DNA of 64,000 nucleotides. Source: an uncultured Lachnospiraceae bacterium. Its GTDB lineage: Bacteria > Bacillota > Clostridia > Lachnospirales > Lachnospiraceae. The DNA lies in contig CAJTUA010000009.1 of NCBI GenBank assembly GCA_910579615.1, positions 104,672 to 168,671 of the forward strand, written 5' to 3'. The translations under genes and the position numbers were made by a program. Of this stretch, positions 17,200 to 26,005 are shown one piece after another. How positions within the stretch are numbered: position 1 is the first letter of the stretch; every line of letters begins with the position of its first letter. The notes below the pieces were generated by a model. It had not been told where the DNA came from and did not search any database. It worked only from the letters and a program-made list of their open reading frames with translations.

Positions 17200-18513
17200 T
17201 TATCGATTTTTGTCCATCATATATGTTGCAAACTGCTGTGCTGTCCGCCCGGAAAGCCCGCCATTACGCATTTCCCACGCATTTGCCTGCTGCCGCAGTT
17301 CCTCTTTCGAGAGCCCAAAATTCTGATAGGGCGCAGCCAGATGCTCCACGATGTCAAAATATTCCTTCTGCGTCGGCGCACCGTAGTTGATGCTCACCCC
17401 AAACCTCGCAACCAGGGAGAGCTTTTCCTGCATCGTGTCGGAATGGTGCAGCTCGTCCTGTGTCATATCCGAACGGTCGCCCCATGTCTCACGGATAAGA
17501 TGCCTGCGGTTTGAAGTCGCGTAAATCAACACATTGTCCGGTTTCGTCTCAAGACCGCCCTCAATCACCGCTTTTAAATATTTGTATTCTATCTCAAACT
17601 CCTCAAACGAGAGGTCGTCCATATAAATGATAAAGCGGTAATTGCGGTTCTTAATCTGGGAAATCACGGCAGAAAGGTCCTCAAACTGATGTTTGTAAAT
17701 CTCAATCATGCGCAGCCCCTGGCCATAAAATTCATTTAAAATCGCTTTGATGCTCGTGGATTTACCCGTGCCCGCATCCCCGTAAAGCAGGACATTGTTT
17801 GCCTTTTTCCCGGCAACAAACGCCGCTGTATTCTCAAGCAGACGCTCCTTCTGGCGCTCATACCCGACAAGGTCAGAAAGGCGCACATCGTCCGTGTTCG
17901 TAATCGGAACCAGGCTGGCACCTCCCCTGCGGGAATGCTGCACGCGGAACGCCTTGTTCAAGCCAAGCTTCCCAACACCATAATCCGCGTAAAACCCGGT
18001 CACAATCCAAAAAATTTCCTCCGCGTCCACCGCCGCCGCAATCCTTTTGCTCAATGCGCGCACCTTTTCACTTACATTGTGGTTGTAGCTGCGCTCGTTC
18101 TTCACAACCGCATGGTAATTTGTCACGACCGAAAAGCAATTGATGCCAAGCGCTTCCTCAACCGGGGTGAAATCATAGGAAAACAGTTCCTTGAAAATCG
18201 CGAAATCCGCTTTTGCAAAAACGTTGACCGTCCCTTCCTTTGCCCCCGCCTTCTCACAGACCATGCTAAACGGGGTCTCCACACTCACAAGAAGCCATGT
18301 CAGGTAATTCTGCCACAAATTCCCGTCAAACCCATACTCCGTCGCCAAATCAAGCAAGCGGTGAATCTGGCGGTAAATGCCCTGCACCGCCCCTTCTGCA
18401 TCGATTGCCCCGCTCCCATACCGCTCAATTGTGCACGCAAGCTGGAACAGGATATTCTCCTTCTCTTCCAAGATATTATTATAAACCACAAGCCGCATTA
18501 ACTTCTTGTACAT
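17200..18513 (-). CDS. DUF815-family AAA ATPase
   Basis: 437 residues. The N-terminal 200 residues are a conserved helical region of unknown role. The C-terminal half is an AAA-type ATPase with Walker A GDAGTGKST and Walker B FIIYMDDLSF, then a sensor-type YATSNRRHL. DUF815 proteins are widespread in Firmicutes, and no mechanism is established that I know of. The ATG at 18513 is preferred over the GTG at 18519, since AGAGG is correctly spaced for the former. It follows argS on the same strand with a gap of about 70 nt. Confidence 0.88.
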   Translation of the reverse strand: MYKKLMRLVVYNNILEEKENILFQLACTIERYGSGAIDAEGAVQGIYRQIHRLLDLATEYGFDGNLWQNYLTWLLVSVETPFSMVCEKAGAKEGTVNVFAKADFAIFKELFSYDFTPVEEALGINCFSVVTNYHAVVKNERSYNHNVSEKVRALSKRIAAAVDAEEIFWIVTGFYADYGVGKLGLNKAFRVQHSRRGGASLVPITNTDDVRLSDLVGYERQKERLLENTAAFVAGKKANNVLLYGDAGTGKSTSIKAILNEFYGQGLRMIEIYKHQFEDLSAVISQIKNRNYRFIIYMDDLSFEEFEIEYKYLKAVIEGGLETKPDNVLIYATSNRRHLIRETWGDRSDMTQDELHHSDTMQEKLSLVARFGVSINYGAPTQKEYFDIVEHLAAPYQNFGLSKEELRQQANAWEMRNGGLSGRTAQQFATYMMDKNR

Positions 18514-18582
18514 CCTCACACCTCTCTTCCGCCACTTAACGGTTCACCCGCTTACGGCATCCTCTCACCCTTTCCCCATTCG

Positions 18583-20367
18583 TTACATGCGTTCCGGCGC
18601 CTCAAACCCAAGCAACTCTGTGCACACGCCCAGTATCCGCAGCACCAGTGCAATCAGTGCAATCCAACGCGCCTGTTTTGCCGTATCTTCTTCCACCAGA
18701 ATCCGGTTCTCATGGTAAAAGCTGTTAAACGCATTGGACAGCTCATAAATATACTGGCAGATTTTATGCGGCGCGAGTTCTGCCGCCGCTTTCTCCACCG
18801 TATCGGCAAAGCGCGACGCTAAAAGCATCAGCTGTGTCTCATCTGTGCCACAGCTGTACTCTGACCCCGCAGGCTCCCTAAATGCCGCGTAATCTGGCTC
18901 CTTCCCGCTCTGCTCCCGGTATTTTGCGAGAATCGATTTGATGCGCACCATCGTATAGAGGATGTAAGGACCGGTATTTCCCTCAAACGATGCAAAGCGC
19001 TCCACATCGAAAATATAGTCCTTCGATGCCTGGTTGGAGAGGTCGCCGTACTTGATGGCGGCAAGCCCCACAACCTTCGCCGTCGCGCGCGCCTGCTCCT
19101 CATCCATCGTGCGGTTTTCCTGTATCCTCGCGTAAACCGCATCCTCCACTTCCTTCATCAGATATTCCAGGCGCATCACGCCGCCATCGCGGGTCTTAAA
19201 CGGCTTTCCGTCCCTTCCGTTCATCGTTCCGAAACCAATGTAATCTATCTTTGTTTCCGGCGCTACGTACCCTGCCTTGCGCGCGGTGCGGAACACCTGT
19301 ATAAAATGCAGTTCCTGCCGCTTGTCCGCCAGATAAATATACTGGTCCGGATGGTAAAGCTTCTCGCGGTCTAAAATGGTTGCCAAATCCGAAGTTGCGT
19401 AAATCGCCGCGCCGTCCGACTTGCGCACGATGCACGGCGGCAGTTCCTTCGTATCATCCTCCTGCGCAATGTCCACGACGAGCGCCCCCTGGCTCTCGTA
19501 TGCAATCCCCCGCCCTGCCAGGTCATCTATCATTTCCGCAATATACGGCTTTGCATCGCTCTCTCCCTTCCACACGTCAAAATGCACATCCAGATTGTCA
19601 TAATTTTTGCGCAAATCCGGGAGAGACACTGACATAATATGCTGCCAGAGCGCCGTAAATGCCGGGTCGGATTTCTGGATGCGCACCACCGCCTGATGTG
19701 CGCGCTCCTTAAATTCCTCATCCTCCTTGGACTTTGCGCTTGCCGCCGGGTAAATCTCCTCAAGCTCGCCAAGTGTAAATGGTGGCTCGCCTGGATATTC
19801 CCCCATGTAGTCTTCTTTAAAATAAACCAAATCCGGCTGCCTGTCGCGCAGTTCCTCGATAACCAAGCCCATCTGCAGCCCCCAGTCGCCAAGATGGATA
19901 TCACCAATCACTTGGTTGCCCATAAAGCGCTTCATCCGCTTGACCGACTCGCCGATGATTGCCGAGCGCAGATGCCCGACATGAAGCGGTTTTGCCACAT
20001 TCGGTCCGCCGTAATCAATGACAACCGTCTGCGGATTGTCCAGTGTAACACCAAGCTTTTCCTCCTCTGCCATCACGCCAAGCTGGCCGCAGAGAAATTC
20101 ACTCGCCAGTGTGATATTGATAAATCCTGGCATGACCGCCTCACATTTTGCAAACATCGGGCTATTGCAGCAGTTTGCCTCAATCTTCCTTGCAATCTCA
20201 ATCGGCGCGAGCTTATACTGCTTTGCCGCCGCCATCGCGCCGTTGCACTGATACTGGCACAAATCCGGGCGGTTTGAAACGGAGACTATCCCATATTTTT
20301 CCTCGTACCCGCACTCCGAAAATGCCTGTTTCATGCGCTTTGTCAATTGTTCCATTATCTTTTCCAA
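18583..20367 (-). CDS. argS: Arginyl-tRNA synthetase
   Basis: Class I aminoacyl-tRNA synthetase charging tRNA-Arg, 590-594 residues as usual. PLHVGHLRSAIIG carries the HIGH-type signature (HVGH). GKPFKTRDGG stands in for KMSKS, as in many ArgS proteins. The anticodon-binding helical domain ends the protein. AGAGAGG lies 11 nt before a TTG at 20367; an ATG at 20355 is the alternative start. No T-box leader is visible upstream. Instead the first structured repeat element ends about 30 nt before the start. Confidence 0.97.
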   Translation of the reverse strand: MEKIMEQLTKRMKQAFSECGYEEKYGIVSVSNRPDLCQYQCNGAMAAAKQYKLAPIEIARKIEANCCNSPMFAKCEAVMPGFINITLASEFLCGQLGVMAEEEKLGVTLDNPQTVVIDYGGPNVAKPLHVGHLRSAIIGESVKRMKRFMGNQVIGDIHLGDWGLQMGLVIEELRDRQPDLVYFKEDYMGEYPGEPPFTLGELEEIYPAASAKSKEDEEFKERAHQAVVRIQKSDPAFTALWQHIMSVSLPDLRKNYDNLDVHFDVWKGESDAKPYIAEMIDDLAGRGIAYESQGALVVDIAQEDDTKELPPCIVRKSDGAAIYATSDLATILDREKLYHPDQYIYLADKRQELHFIQVFRTARKAGYVAPETKIDYIGFGTMNGRDGKPFKTRDGGVMRLEYLMKEVEDAVYARIQENRTMDEEQARATAKVVGLAAIKYGDLSNQASKDYIFDVERFASFEGNTGPYILYTMVRIKSILAKYREQSGKEPDYAAFREPAGSEYSCGTDETQLMLLASRFADTVEKAAAELAPHKICQYIYELSNAFNSFYHENRILVEEDTAKQARWIALIALVLRILGVCTELLGFEAPERM

Positions 20368-20396
20368 GGTGATATATTCCTCTCTTTCATATTTTT

Positions 20397-20519
20397 AGTT
20401 CCGCAGCTTCCCTACCAGCACCCATTTAATCACGGAAAAAGCTTCTGCTCACATGGTTCGCATAACCTTTTTCCGGGTACTGTCCGGGAAGCTGCTGTTT
20501 TTTAGTTCCGCAGCTTCCC
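20397..20519 (-). repeat. Structured intergenic element, locus 1 (fabV-argS)
   Basis: Read on the plus strand: AGTTCC (20397-20402), outer arm GCAGCTTCCC (20403-20412), inner arms CGGAAAAAG (20433-20441) and CTTTTTCCG (20467-20475), outer arm GGGAAGCTGC (20486-20495), then TG-TTTTTT. A second AGTTCC-GCAGCTTCCC half copy follows (20504-20519), ending 7 nt from the fabV stop. Outer and inner pairs are perfect complements. The same layout recurs at three other loci with different arm sequences. Confidence 0.85.
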
Positions 20520-20526
20520 GCACCTT

Positions 20527-21693
20527 TCATATTTCCACATCTTTTGTGTAGTCCACATTCTCATAGCGGAAGCCAAACATATGGTAAAAATCCTCAAAAT
20601 ATCCATCGATATCCGCATACTGCGCAAGATTTTCCGTTGTAACGGCATCCCATGCCGCCTTCACTGCCTCCTGCACATCCTCGCGCATCTCATAATCATC
20701 CATGCGGATGCGCCCTTCATCGTCCACCAAAACTTCATCCTGCACCAAGCGCTCCAGAAACAGCCGCGCCATCTGCTCAATGCAGCCCTCATGCAGCCCC
20801 TTCTCCTTCATTACTTTATAGAGCATACACATGTAAAGCGGCACAATCGGGATTGCCGAGCTCGCCTGTGTCACCAGACCCTTATTCACGGAGACATAGG
20901 CTTTCAGCCCCAGTGCCGAAAACTCCTCGCGCAACTGTTTTGCCGTTCTTTCCACATCCTTTTTTGCCGCCCCGATTGTCCCGTTAAAATAAATCGGATG
21001 TGTAATCTCTGGTCCAATATAAGAATACGCCAACGTTACCGCATTCTCCGCCAATACGCCTGCTGCGGCAAGCTGCCTTATCCATTCCGCCCAATCCTGC
21101 CCGCCCATGACCTTGACGGTCGCAAGCTCTTCCTCCTTGTTTGCCGCCGGGATTGTCACCTGTGCGATTTCATTTTTCTGCAAATCCAAAGTTTTATTCG
21201 TGTAATCGCTCCCTGTTGTCTTTAATACCGAGGTATATACGGTACCGTCACGGTCAGTGCGGCGGGGTGCGGCAAGACTGTAGACCACCATGTCCACCTG
21301 GCCGAAATCCGCCCGGATTTTTTCAATTGTCTCCGCCTTTACGGCATCAGAAAAGGCATCCCCATTGATGGAAGCGGCATACAGGCCCGCCTCCTTCGCA
21401 TACTGTTCAAGTGCCTTTGTATTGTAATAGCCCGGCGTTGCGGTGCGTTTGCCGCTCGCTTCCTTCTCAAAACTGATGCCGAGCGTCGCCGCGCCATACC
21501 CAAATGCCGCGCAAATCCTTGATGCCAGCCCATAGCCAGTCGATGCGCCAATCACAAGCACTTTCTTCGCGCGTGCGCACGCTTTTGGCTTTTTTGATTT
21601 TACATATTCCATCTGTCGGCGCACATGCTCCCTACAGCCTTCCGGGTGTGCCGTAATACAGATAAATCCTTTTACTTTTGGTTCTACTATCAT
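20527..21693 (-). CDS. fabV: Trans-2-enoyl-CoA / enoyl-ACP reductase, FabV type
   Basis: 388 residues of the FabV/TER family, NADH-dependent reductases of enoyl thioesters in fatty acid synthesis or butyrate-type fermentation. The nucleotide-binding loop is VIGASTGYGLASRI. The catalytic Tyr-x8-Lys is in YFNGTIGAAK, preceded by the conserved YSYIGPEITHPI. FabV enzymes are insensitive to triclosan. The ATG follows the LiaF-like gene's region: AAGGAGG lies within the first bases upstream and the following gene begins 3 nt beyond its stop. Whether it prefers CoA or ACP substrates cannot be read from sequence. Confidence 0.94.
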   Translation of the reverse strand: MIVEPKVKGFICITAHPEGCREHVRRQMEYVKSKKPKACARAKKVLVIGASTGYGLASRICAAFGYGAATLGISFEKEASGKRTATPGYYNTKALEQYAKEAGLYAASINGDAFSDAVKAETIEKIRADFGQVDMVVYSLAAPRRTDRDGTVYTSVLKTTGSDYTNKTLDLQKNEIAQVTIPAANKEEELATVKVMGGQDWAEWIRQLAAAGVLAENAVTLAYSYIGPEITHPIYFNGTIGAAKKDVERTAKQLREEFSALGLKAYVSVNKGLVTQASSAIPIVPLYMCMLYKVMKEKGLHEGCIEQMARLFLERLVQDEVLVDDEGRIRMDDYEMREDVQEAVKAAWDAVTTENLAQYADIDGYFEDFYHMFGFRYENVDYTKDVEI

Positions 21694-21696
21694 GTT

Positions 21697-22302
21697 TTAT
21701 TCCTCCTTCGCCGCACTCATTTCCTTTGCTGCGTTCATTTCTTTTGATATACTTTCAAACGTGCCCTCCTCAAACATATCTTCCACTGTCTCGTCCACCC
21801 GTTTCGCCGCATTGATTGCCAATCCGCCAAAGGTTACTTTCGCCTTGACATAAATGGTGTGCACCTCATCCCCCTCATACTCCGGCACGGTGGATGAAAC
21901 CCCGCCAAACAGGCATTTGCTATCACATCGGACATTCACTCCGTATGGCACTTTGATACTGATACCGCCAAATGTATTCGTAAGGTTTAAAAACACATCC
22001 GAGTTCATCTTAAGCTCCTGCAAGTCAAGATTTACCCCGCCTAAGCAATTCTTGATATTCGCACCGGAAAAACGTTCCCCGCAAATTTTGATTTCCTTGC
22101 TGTTCATAAAAAGGTCATAGCTTTTATAAGCGCTTTCCTTGTTTTCTGCCTCCAATTTCTCATTGCGCTTTTTCCTGTACTTCGCGTAATTGCTTGTTAC
22201 ATTATCAATCAGTATGTAAATCATTGCAATCTTTAACAAGCGTTTTGCAAGCTTTCCTTTTCTCGGTTCTGCTTCTATGTTTTCCAATTCTTTCTTTGCC
22301 AT
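21697..22302 (-). CDS. LiaF-like / cell-wall-stress membrane-associated protein
   Basis: 201 residues. A basic N-terminus and one short hydrophobic segment (residues 21-36) are followed by a right-handed beta-rich domain with repeated GGVNLDL, FGGISIKVP, FGGVSS and FGGLAIN turns. This is the pattern of the LiaF C-terminal (cell-wall-active antibiotic response) family. In Bacillus, LiaF inhibits the LiaRS envelope-stress system; no LiaRS genes are nearby, so the role is inference. AGGAGG precedes the ATG. The stop lies 3 nt before the fabV start, so the two genes are very likely co-translated. Confidence 0.7.
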   Translation of the reverse strand: MAKKELENIEAEPRKGKLAKRLLKIAMIYILIDNVTSNYAKYRKKRNEKLEAENKESAYKSYDLFMNSKEIKICGERFSGANIKNCLGGVNLDLQELKMNSDVFLNLTNTFGGISIKVPYGVNVRCDSKCLFGGVSSTVPEYEGDEVHTIYVKAKVTFGGLAINAAKRVDETVEDMFEEGTFESISKEMNAAKEMSAAKEE

Positions 22303-22323
22303 AAATTTGATCCTCCTATTTCG

Positions 22324-22478
22324 AGTTCCGCCTCTGCCCTCCCAGACCCATACACGGCAGTGAAATTTTTTCTCCGTTTCACTTCAAAAAAATTCCACTG
22401 GGGGCTGTCCGGGCAGATGCTGTTTTTAGAGTTCCGTATGTGCCCTTCTATCCCCATAACGGGCAGTGGGATTTTTCC
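22324..22478 (-). repeat. Structured intergenic element, locus 2, with adjoining half copy
   Basis: Full copy 22324-22427: AGTTCC, outer arms GCCTCTGCCC (22330-22339) and GGGCAGATGC (22411-22420) with one mismatch, inner arms CAGTGAAATTTTTT (22358-22371) and AAAAAAATTCCACTG (22386-22400) with one mismatch, then TG-TTTTT. A second copy begins at 22430 (AGTTCC, arm GTATGTGCCC, then GGCAGTGGGATTTTT) but stops at 22478, the base before the stop codon of the DUF1015 gene. Confidence 0.8.
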
Positions 22479-23723
22479 TTACTCCAACCTGTGTATGAAC
22501 AGTCCGCTCCGCAGCTTCGGCTCAAACCATGTCGATTTTGGCGGCATCAAAAGCCCTGCGTCCGACACGGCAAACAGCTCCGAAATCGTTGTCGGGTACA
22601 TGGAAAATGCCACGGATAACCCACTGCTTGCCAGTACCTTTTCCTCCAGTTCAAAAAGCTCACGGATGCCGCCCACAAACTCAATCCGCTCATCCACGCG
22701 CGGGTCTTTGATGCCAAGCACCGGAGCAAGCAGGCAATCCTGCAAAACCGCCACATCCAGCGACCGCACCGGGTCACCGCCGCCAATGCCTTCTTTTGCC
22801 GTAAGCAGATACCAGCTTTTGTCCAGATACATGCCAAAAGTACCCTTCCGCTCTGGTTTTACCTGCCCCGCGCCACATTCTTCCACGGAAAAATTTTCTG
22901 ACACCGCAAAAAGGAACGCTTCCTTCGTCAATCCGTTTAAGTCCTTCACAAAGCGGTTATACGGCAGAATCATCAGCTCCTCCTCCGGGAACAGCACCGA
23001 CAAAAAATAATTGAATTCCTCCGTGCCATCGTACCCCGGATGCTCCGCCCGCCTCTTTAAGCCGACCTTGACCGCCGATGCCGCCCGGTGGTGCCCGTCC
23101 GCTATGTAAATATCAGATACTGCCGCAAATCCGGTCTCCAGCGCCCGAAGCCGCTCTGCCTGCGCAATGCGCCAGACATTGTGTGTAATCCCATCCTCTG
23201 CCGTAAAACCGTAAAGCTTTTCCTCCTGCTTTACCTCCTCTACAATCGCGTCAATCTCCTTTTTGCCGCGGTAGGCAAGGAAAATCGGTCCTGTCTGGGC
23301 ATTGCACGCATCCACATGCCGGAAACGGTCAAGCTCCTTGTCCTGGCGGGTATTCTCATGCTTCTTAATCACACCATTCAGATAATCATCCACCGAGGCG
23401 CACGCCACAATCCCGGTCTGGCTCCTGCCCTTCATAATCAGTTCGTAGACATAATAACAGCGCACGCGCTCCGCCATGAAAGTGCCTTCGGCAATCCGCG
23501 CCTCCAACATTTCCCCTGCCTTTTCGTACACCTCATCCGCATACATATCCTGCCCGTCATCAAACTGTGTCTCCGGCCGGTCGATATTCAAAAAAGAAAG
23601 CGCATCCTTTTTTGCTGCCGCCCGCGCCTCCGCCCGGTTGTACACATCGTAAGGAAGCGCCGCCACACGGTGCGCGACCTTTGCATCCGGTCTGACGCAA
23701 AAAAATGGTCGAATGACTGCCAT
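22479..23723 (-). CDS. DUF1015 (SerK-like) family protein
   Basis: 414 residues of DUF1015. Signatures include the N-terminal ALPYDVYNRAEA, the central YIADGHHRAASA and FNYFLSVLFPEEEL. An archaeal relative (SerK) phosphorylates free serine using ADP. Many anaerobes carry a copy next to serine-biosynthesis genes, which are not present here, so the activity is inference. GGGGGAAAA precedes the ATG. A promoter lies about 100 bp upstream. The stop codon coincides with the edge of a partial structured repeat. Confidence 0.88.
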   Translation of the reverse strand: MAVIRPFFCVRPDAKVAHRVAALPYDVYNRAEARAAAKKDALSFLNIDRPETQFDDGQDMYADEVYEKAGEMLEARIAEGTFMAERVRCYYVYELIMKGRSQTGIVACASVDDYLNGVIKKHENTRQDKELDRFRHVDACNAQTGPIFLAYRGKKEIDAIVEEVKQEEKLYGFTAEDGITHNVWRIAQAERLRALETGFAAVSDIYIADGHHRAASAVKVGLKRRAEHPGYDGTEEFNYFLSVLFPEEELMILPYNRFVKDLNGLTKEAFLFAVSENFSVEECGAGQVKPERKGTFGMYLDKSWYLLTAKEGIGGGDPVRSLDVAVLQDCLLAPVLGIKDPRVDERIEFVGGIRELFELEEKVLASSGLSVAFSMYPTTISELFAVSDAGLLMPPKSTWFEPKLRSGLFIHRLE

Positions 23724-23822
23724 ATTTTCCCCCTTTTTCCGCAGGAAAGACCCTGCTGCCTCTGCTTTTTGTATTGGTTAAATCGTATTTGTTCTTACAG
23801 TCTGTTTTTTATTTTTCTTTCT

Positions 23823-23851
23823 ATCATAACACGGGAGCCGCAGAAAGTCAA
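23823..23851 (-). promoter_or_regulatory. Promoter of the DUF1015 gene
   Basis: On the minus strand: TTGACT (23846-23851), 17 bp spacer, TATGAT (23823-23828). It starts within the T-run of the preceding terminator. Confidence 0.7.
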
Positions 23852-23880
23852 AAAAAAGATGCGGATTACAACCCGCATCT
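23850..23880 (-). terminator. Intrinsic terminator overlapping the J-domain gene stop
   Basis: On the minus strand AGATGCGG pairs with CCGCATCT around an 8 nt loop and runs straight into eight or more T residues. The stop codon of the J-domain gene (23866-23868) lies in the loop, so the last codons form the 5' arm. Confidence 0.88.
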
Positions 23881-24600
23881 ACAAAAGCAATTGCACAATA
23901 TCTGCAGCAGCCACAACTTAATACAGAACCCTCCCACACTTCCCGCAGGCCTTCCGTACCCGTATCCCTGCCCGAAGCTCTGGTACCAGTTCCCGCCATA
24001 CTGCAGCTTGTCCAGATAATTGCAATATTCCGTATTCCCCGGCTCCAAATCCACTGCCTGCTTCGCGTAATTCAGCGCGTTTGCCTTATTTCCCGCCCCC
24101 TCGTTTGCCACTGCCGTAAAATAATACCACCTTGCCGTGCGCTCCCGCATCTCCGCAAGCACATGCAGCGCCTCCGCATAATGCCCGGCATTGATGTAAT
24201 TGCGCGCCGCCTGCATCTGCACGGTGGACTCCTCATAGTCATCATTCACACGGAACCCGCCAAAGCCCTGGCCGAAACCGCCAAATCCCCCGAAGCCCTG
24301 GTATCCGCCATAACTTCCCTGACCACCATAGCGGTCATGGCTGCCATATCCACCCTGGCTGCCTGCGTAACCGCCATTTCCCCCATAGCCGCCGCCGGAA
24401 TACTCCCCGGAACGCTCCTTCATAATCTGGTCATATGCCTGCTGCACCTGCTTAAAGCGTTCCTCCGCCTGCGCCCTGTTCGGATTGTTGACATTCGCAT
24501 CCGGATGATACTTACGGCTTAACGCCCTGTATGCTTTTTTTATTTCATCCTCCGATGCGTCGCGCGATACCCCGAGCACCTGATATGGGTCAAAATACAT
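23866..24600 (-). CDS. J-domain protein with Gly/Tyr-rich linker and Cys-rich tail
   Basis: 244 residues from the ATG at 24600 (GAGGAG 9 nt upstream). The N-terminal 65 residues are a complete J domain with the HPD tripeptide (KYHPDAN) and DPYQVLGV. Next is a linker of Gly-Tyr-Gly repeats (75-125), then a TPR-like helical region (ALHVLAEM... and ALNYAKQAVDLEPGNTEY) and a hydrophobic Cys-rich end (LQILCNCFCRCGL). It lacks the DnaJ zinc-finger domain, so it is a specialised Hsp70 co-chaperone. It is last in an operon after the zinc-ribbon and DUF5685 genes, 2 nt from the DUF5685 stop. Client unknown. Confidence 0.88.
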   Translation of the reverse strand: MYFDPYQVLGVSRDASEDEIKKAYRALSRKYHPDANVNNPNRAQAEERFKQVQQAYDQIMKERSGEYSGGGYGGNGGYAGSQGGYGSHDRYGGQGSYGGYQGFGGFGGFGQGFGGFRVNDDYEESTVQMQAARNYINAGHYAEALHVLAEMRERTARWYYFTAVANEGAGNKANALNYAKQAVDLEPGNTEYCNYLDKLQYGGNWYQSFGQGYGYGRPAGSVGGFCIKLWLLQILCNCFCRCGL

Positions 24601-24602
24601 AA

Positions 24603-25532
24603 CTATCTCTCCTCGTTCTCGCGCAGCTTCGCCTGCAGCACCTCGTACTTCGTCCAAACCCCGGAATAAATAATATTGCGCAGGACTTTCACTTCCTCAA
24701 TCAGCGGGAGCATCTCAAACTTTTTTGAGCAGTCCGCCATCGTCATTACAAGCACCTGCCGGCTGAACGCTTCAAAATCCTCCCTGTCCGCAATCGGCAG
24801 GAAAGGGTTGTAACGGTTCTTTTTCCTGTCCTTTTCCAAATCATCATACGCATCCATCAGATAGATGAATTTCCCAAGGCTAAACCCCATCTGCCAGAGC
24901 GTCTCCTGCCATTCATCCTCCCGGTATACAAAAACCTCCGCCGTCAGCCGCCCAAAACAGTTCGCGGCGCTGTCAATGTCCGCATCCCCTTCCTTTGGCG
25001 CTGTCAGCAGGTATTCCTTCGCCCGCTCCTTCCAACAGTCCTTGCACCGGTTCCTCTCCTCCGCCCACAGGTTCTTTCCCTGCCCGCGCTCGATTGCCGC
25101 AAGCAGCGCAAGCTCCCGCTCCATCGCCGATATCTGGCGCGGGTATTCCTCCCGCAGCGCCCCATATCCGCGCTCAAGCATTTTTGCAATCATATGCTGG
25201 CTGTGGGAATGGTCGTCGTTCCAATTGTCCCGGCATTTGTGGTAGGTCAGCGCAATATTCATATCCGCGGCGTACTCCGTCATCTCATTGATGCGCACTG
25301 CATGGCGCTTCGCCCCGTTCGGGATGCAGCGAATCATCTGCGTTGTTGTCCCACACTCATACAGCGAAGTCAGAAGCACCGCCAGAAACGCCATGTCATA
25401 ATTCAAAAAAAATTGCCCGCGTATTTTATATTTATCCCGCAGCACGCGGCACAACCCGCAGTAATAGCTGTGGAAACGCTCGTATTCTTCCGCTGAGAGC
25501 TCCTCCTTATTGATTGTCACATAGCCAAACAT
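24603..25532 (-). CDS. DUF5685-family protein
   Basis: 309 residues, mainly helical, with the family start MFGYVTINKEELSAEEYERF and the HSYYCGLCRVLRDKY region, whose paired Cys could bind metal. A further C-x2-C-type region is near RNRCKDCWKE. The conserved segments DAYDDLEKDRKKNRYNPF and NYDMAFLAVLL have the look of an isoprenoid-synthase-like helical bundle with Asp-rich helices, but this is only a resemblance. In Clostridia this family commonly sits next to a J-domain gene, as here. Function unknown. Confidence 0.8.
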   Translation of the reverse strand: MFGYVTINKEELSAEEYERFHSYYCGLCRVLRDKYKIRGQFFLNYDMAFLAVLLTSLYECGTTTQMIRCIPNGAKRHAVRINEMTEYAADMNIALTYHKCRDNWNDDHSHSQHMIAKMLERGYGALREEYPRQISAMERELALLAAIERGQGKNLWAEERNRCKDCWKERAKEYLLTAPKEGDADIDSAANCFGRLTAEVFVYREDEWQETLWQMGFSLGKFIYLMDAYDDLEKDRKKNRYNPFLPIADREDFEAFSRQVLVMTMADCSKKFEMLPLIEEVKVLRNIIYSGVWTKYEVLQAKLRENEER

Positions 25533-25550
25533 TGCCTGCCTTCACTCCCG

Positions 25551-25946
25551 TCAGCTTTTCTTGATAAACTCCATGCTGCATTTCGGACAGCGCACCGCGA
25601 TTTTCCCCTTGCCGCGCGGTATGCGGATTTTCTGCCGGCACCCCGGACAGCGGTAAATATGGTGCGTCCTGCGCGTTTTCATATCCCTGCAAAATGTCGC
25701 AAATGCACCGCGCAGCCTCGCCGTCCTTTGCAGATATTTCATATTCTCCGCATAGCGCCTTGCGCGGTTGCGCGAAAAAATCCGGTAATAGCTGTAAACC
25801 ATAAGTACAAGTGCAAGCAGATACAAAATCCCAAGCCTTGTCAGCATTGATATAACCAAAAGAATGATGACGGAAAAATTTAAGAAGCGCGCAAACTGAT
25901 CCACGCCGTACCTTCCCATCATAAACTGCTGCAATTTTCCTCTCAT
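25551..25946 (-). CDS. Membrane protein with C-terminal zinc ribbon
   Basis: 131 residues: two adjacent hydrophobic segments (about residues 22-58), a basic stretch, and a zinc ribbon made of CPGC and CPKC about 22 residues apart. It is first in the operon with DUF5685 and the J-domain gene, 18 nt before DUF5685, with a good promoter upstream. An alternative overlapping frame (25507-25965) has no domain logic and was rejected. The function is unknown; membrane recruitment of the downstream chaperone pair is a guess. Confidence 0.75.
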   Translation of the reverse strand: MRGKLQQFMMGRYGVDQFARFLNFSVIILLVISMLTRLGILYLLALVLMVYSYYRIFSRNRARRYAENMKYLQRTARLRGAFATFCRDMKTRRTHHIYRCPGCRQKIRIPRGKGKIAVRCPKCSMEFIKKS

Positions 25947-26005
25947 AATTATGCCCCATTTCCATTTCCGTGCGCTGTCATAATAAAATAAAAGATTACA
26001 GAAAT

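Noticed and set aside
20368..20526. T-box riboswitch in front of argS
   Set aside because: No T-box sequence (GGGTGGNACCGCG-like) or specifier stem is present; the region is explained by the structured repeat element.
25507..25965. A second frame overlapping the zinc-ribbon gene
   Set aside because: The other frame has membrane segments and a CPGC/CPKC ribbon, and begins at a sensible distance from the promoter; this one has none.
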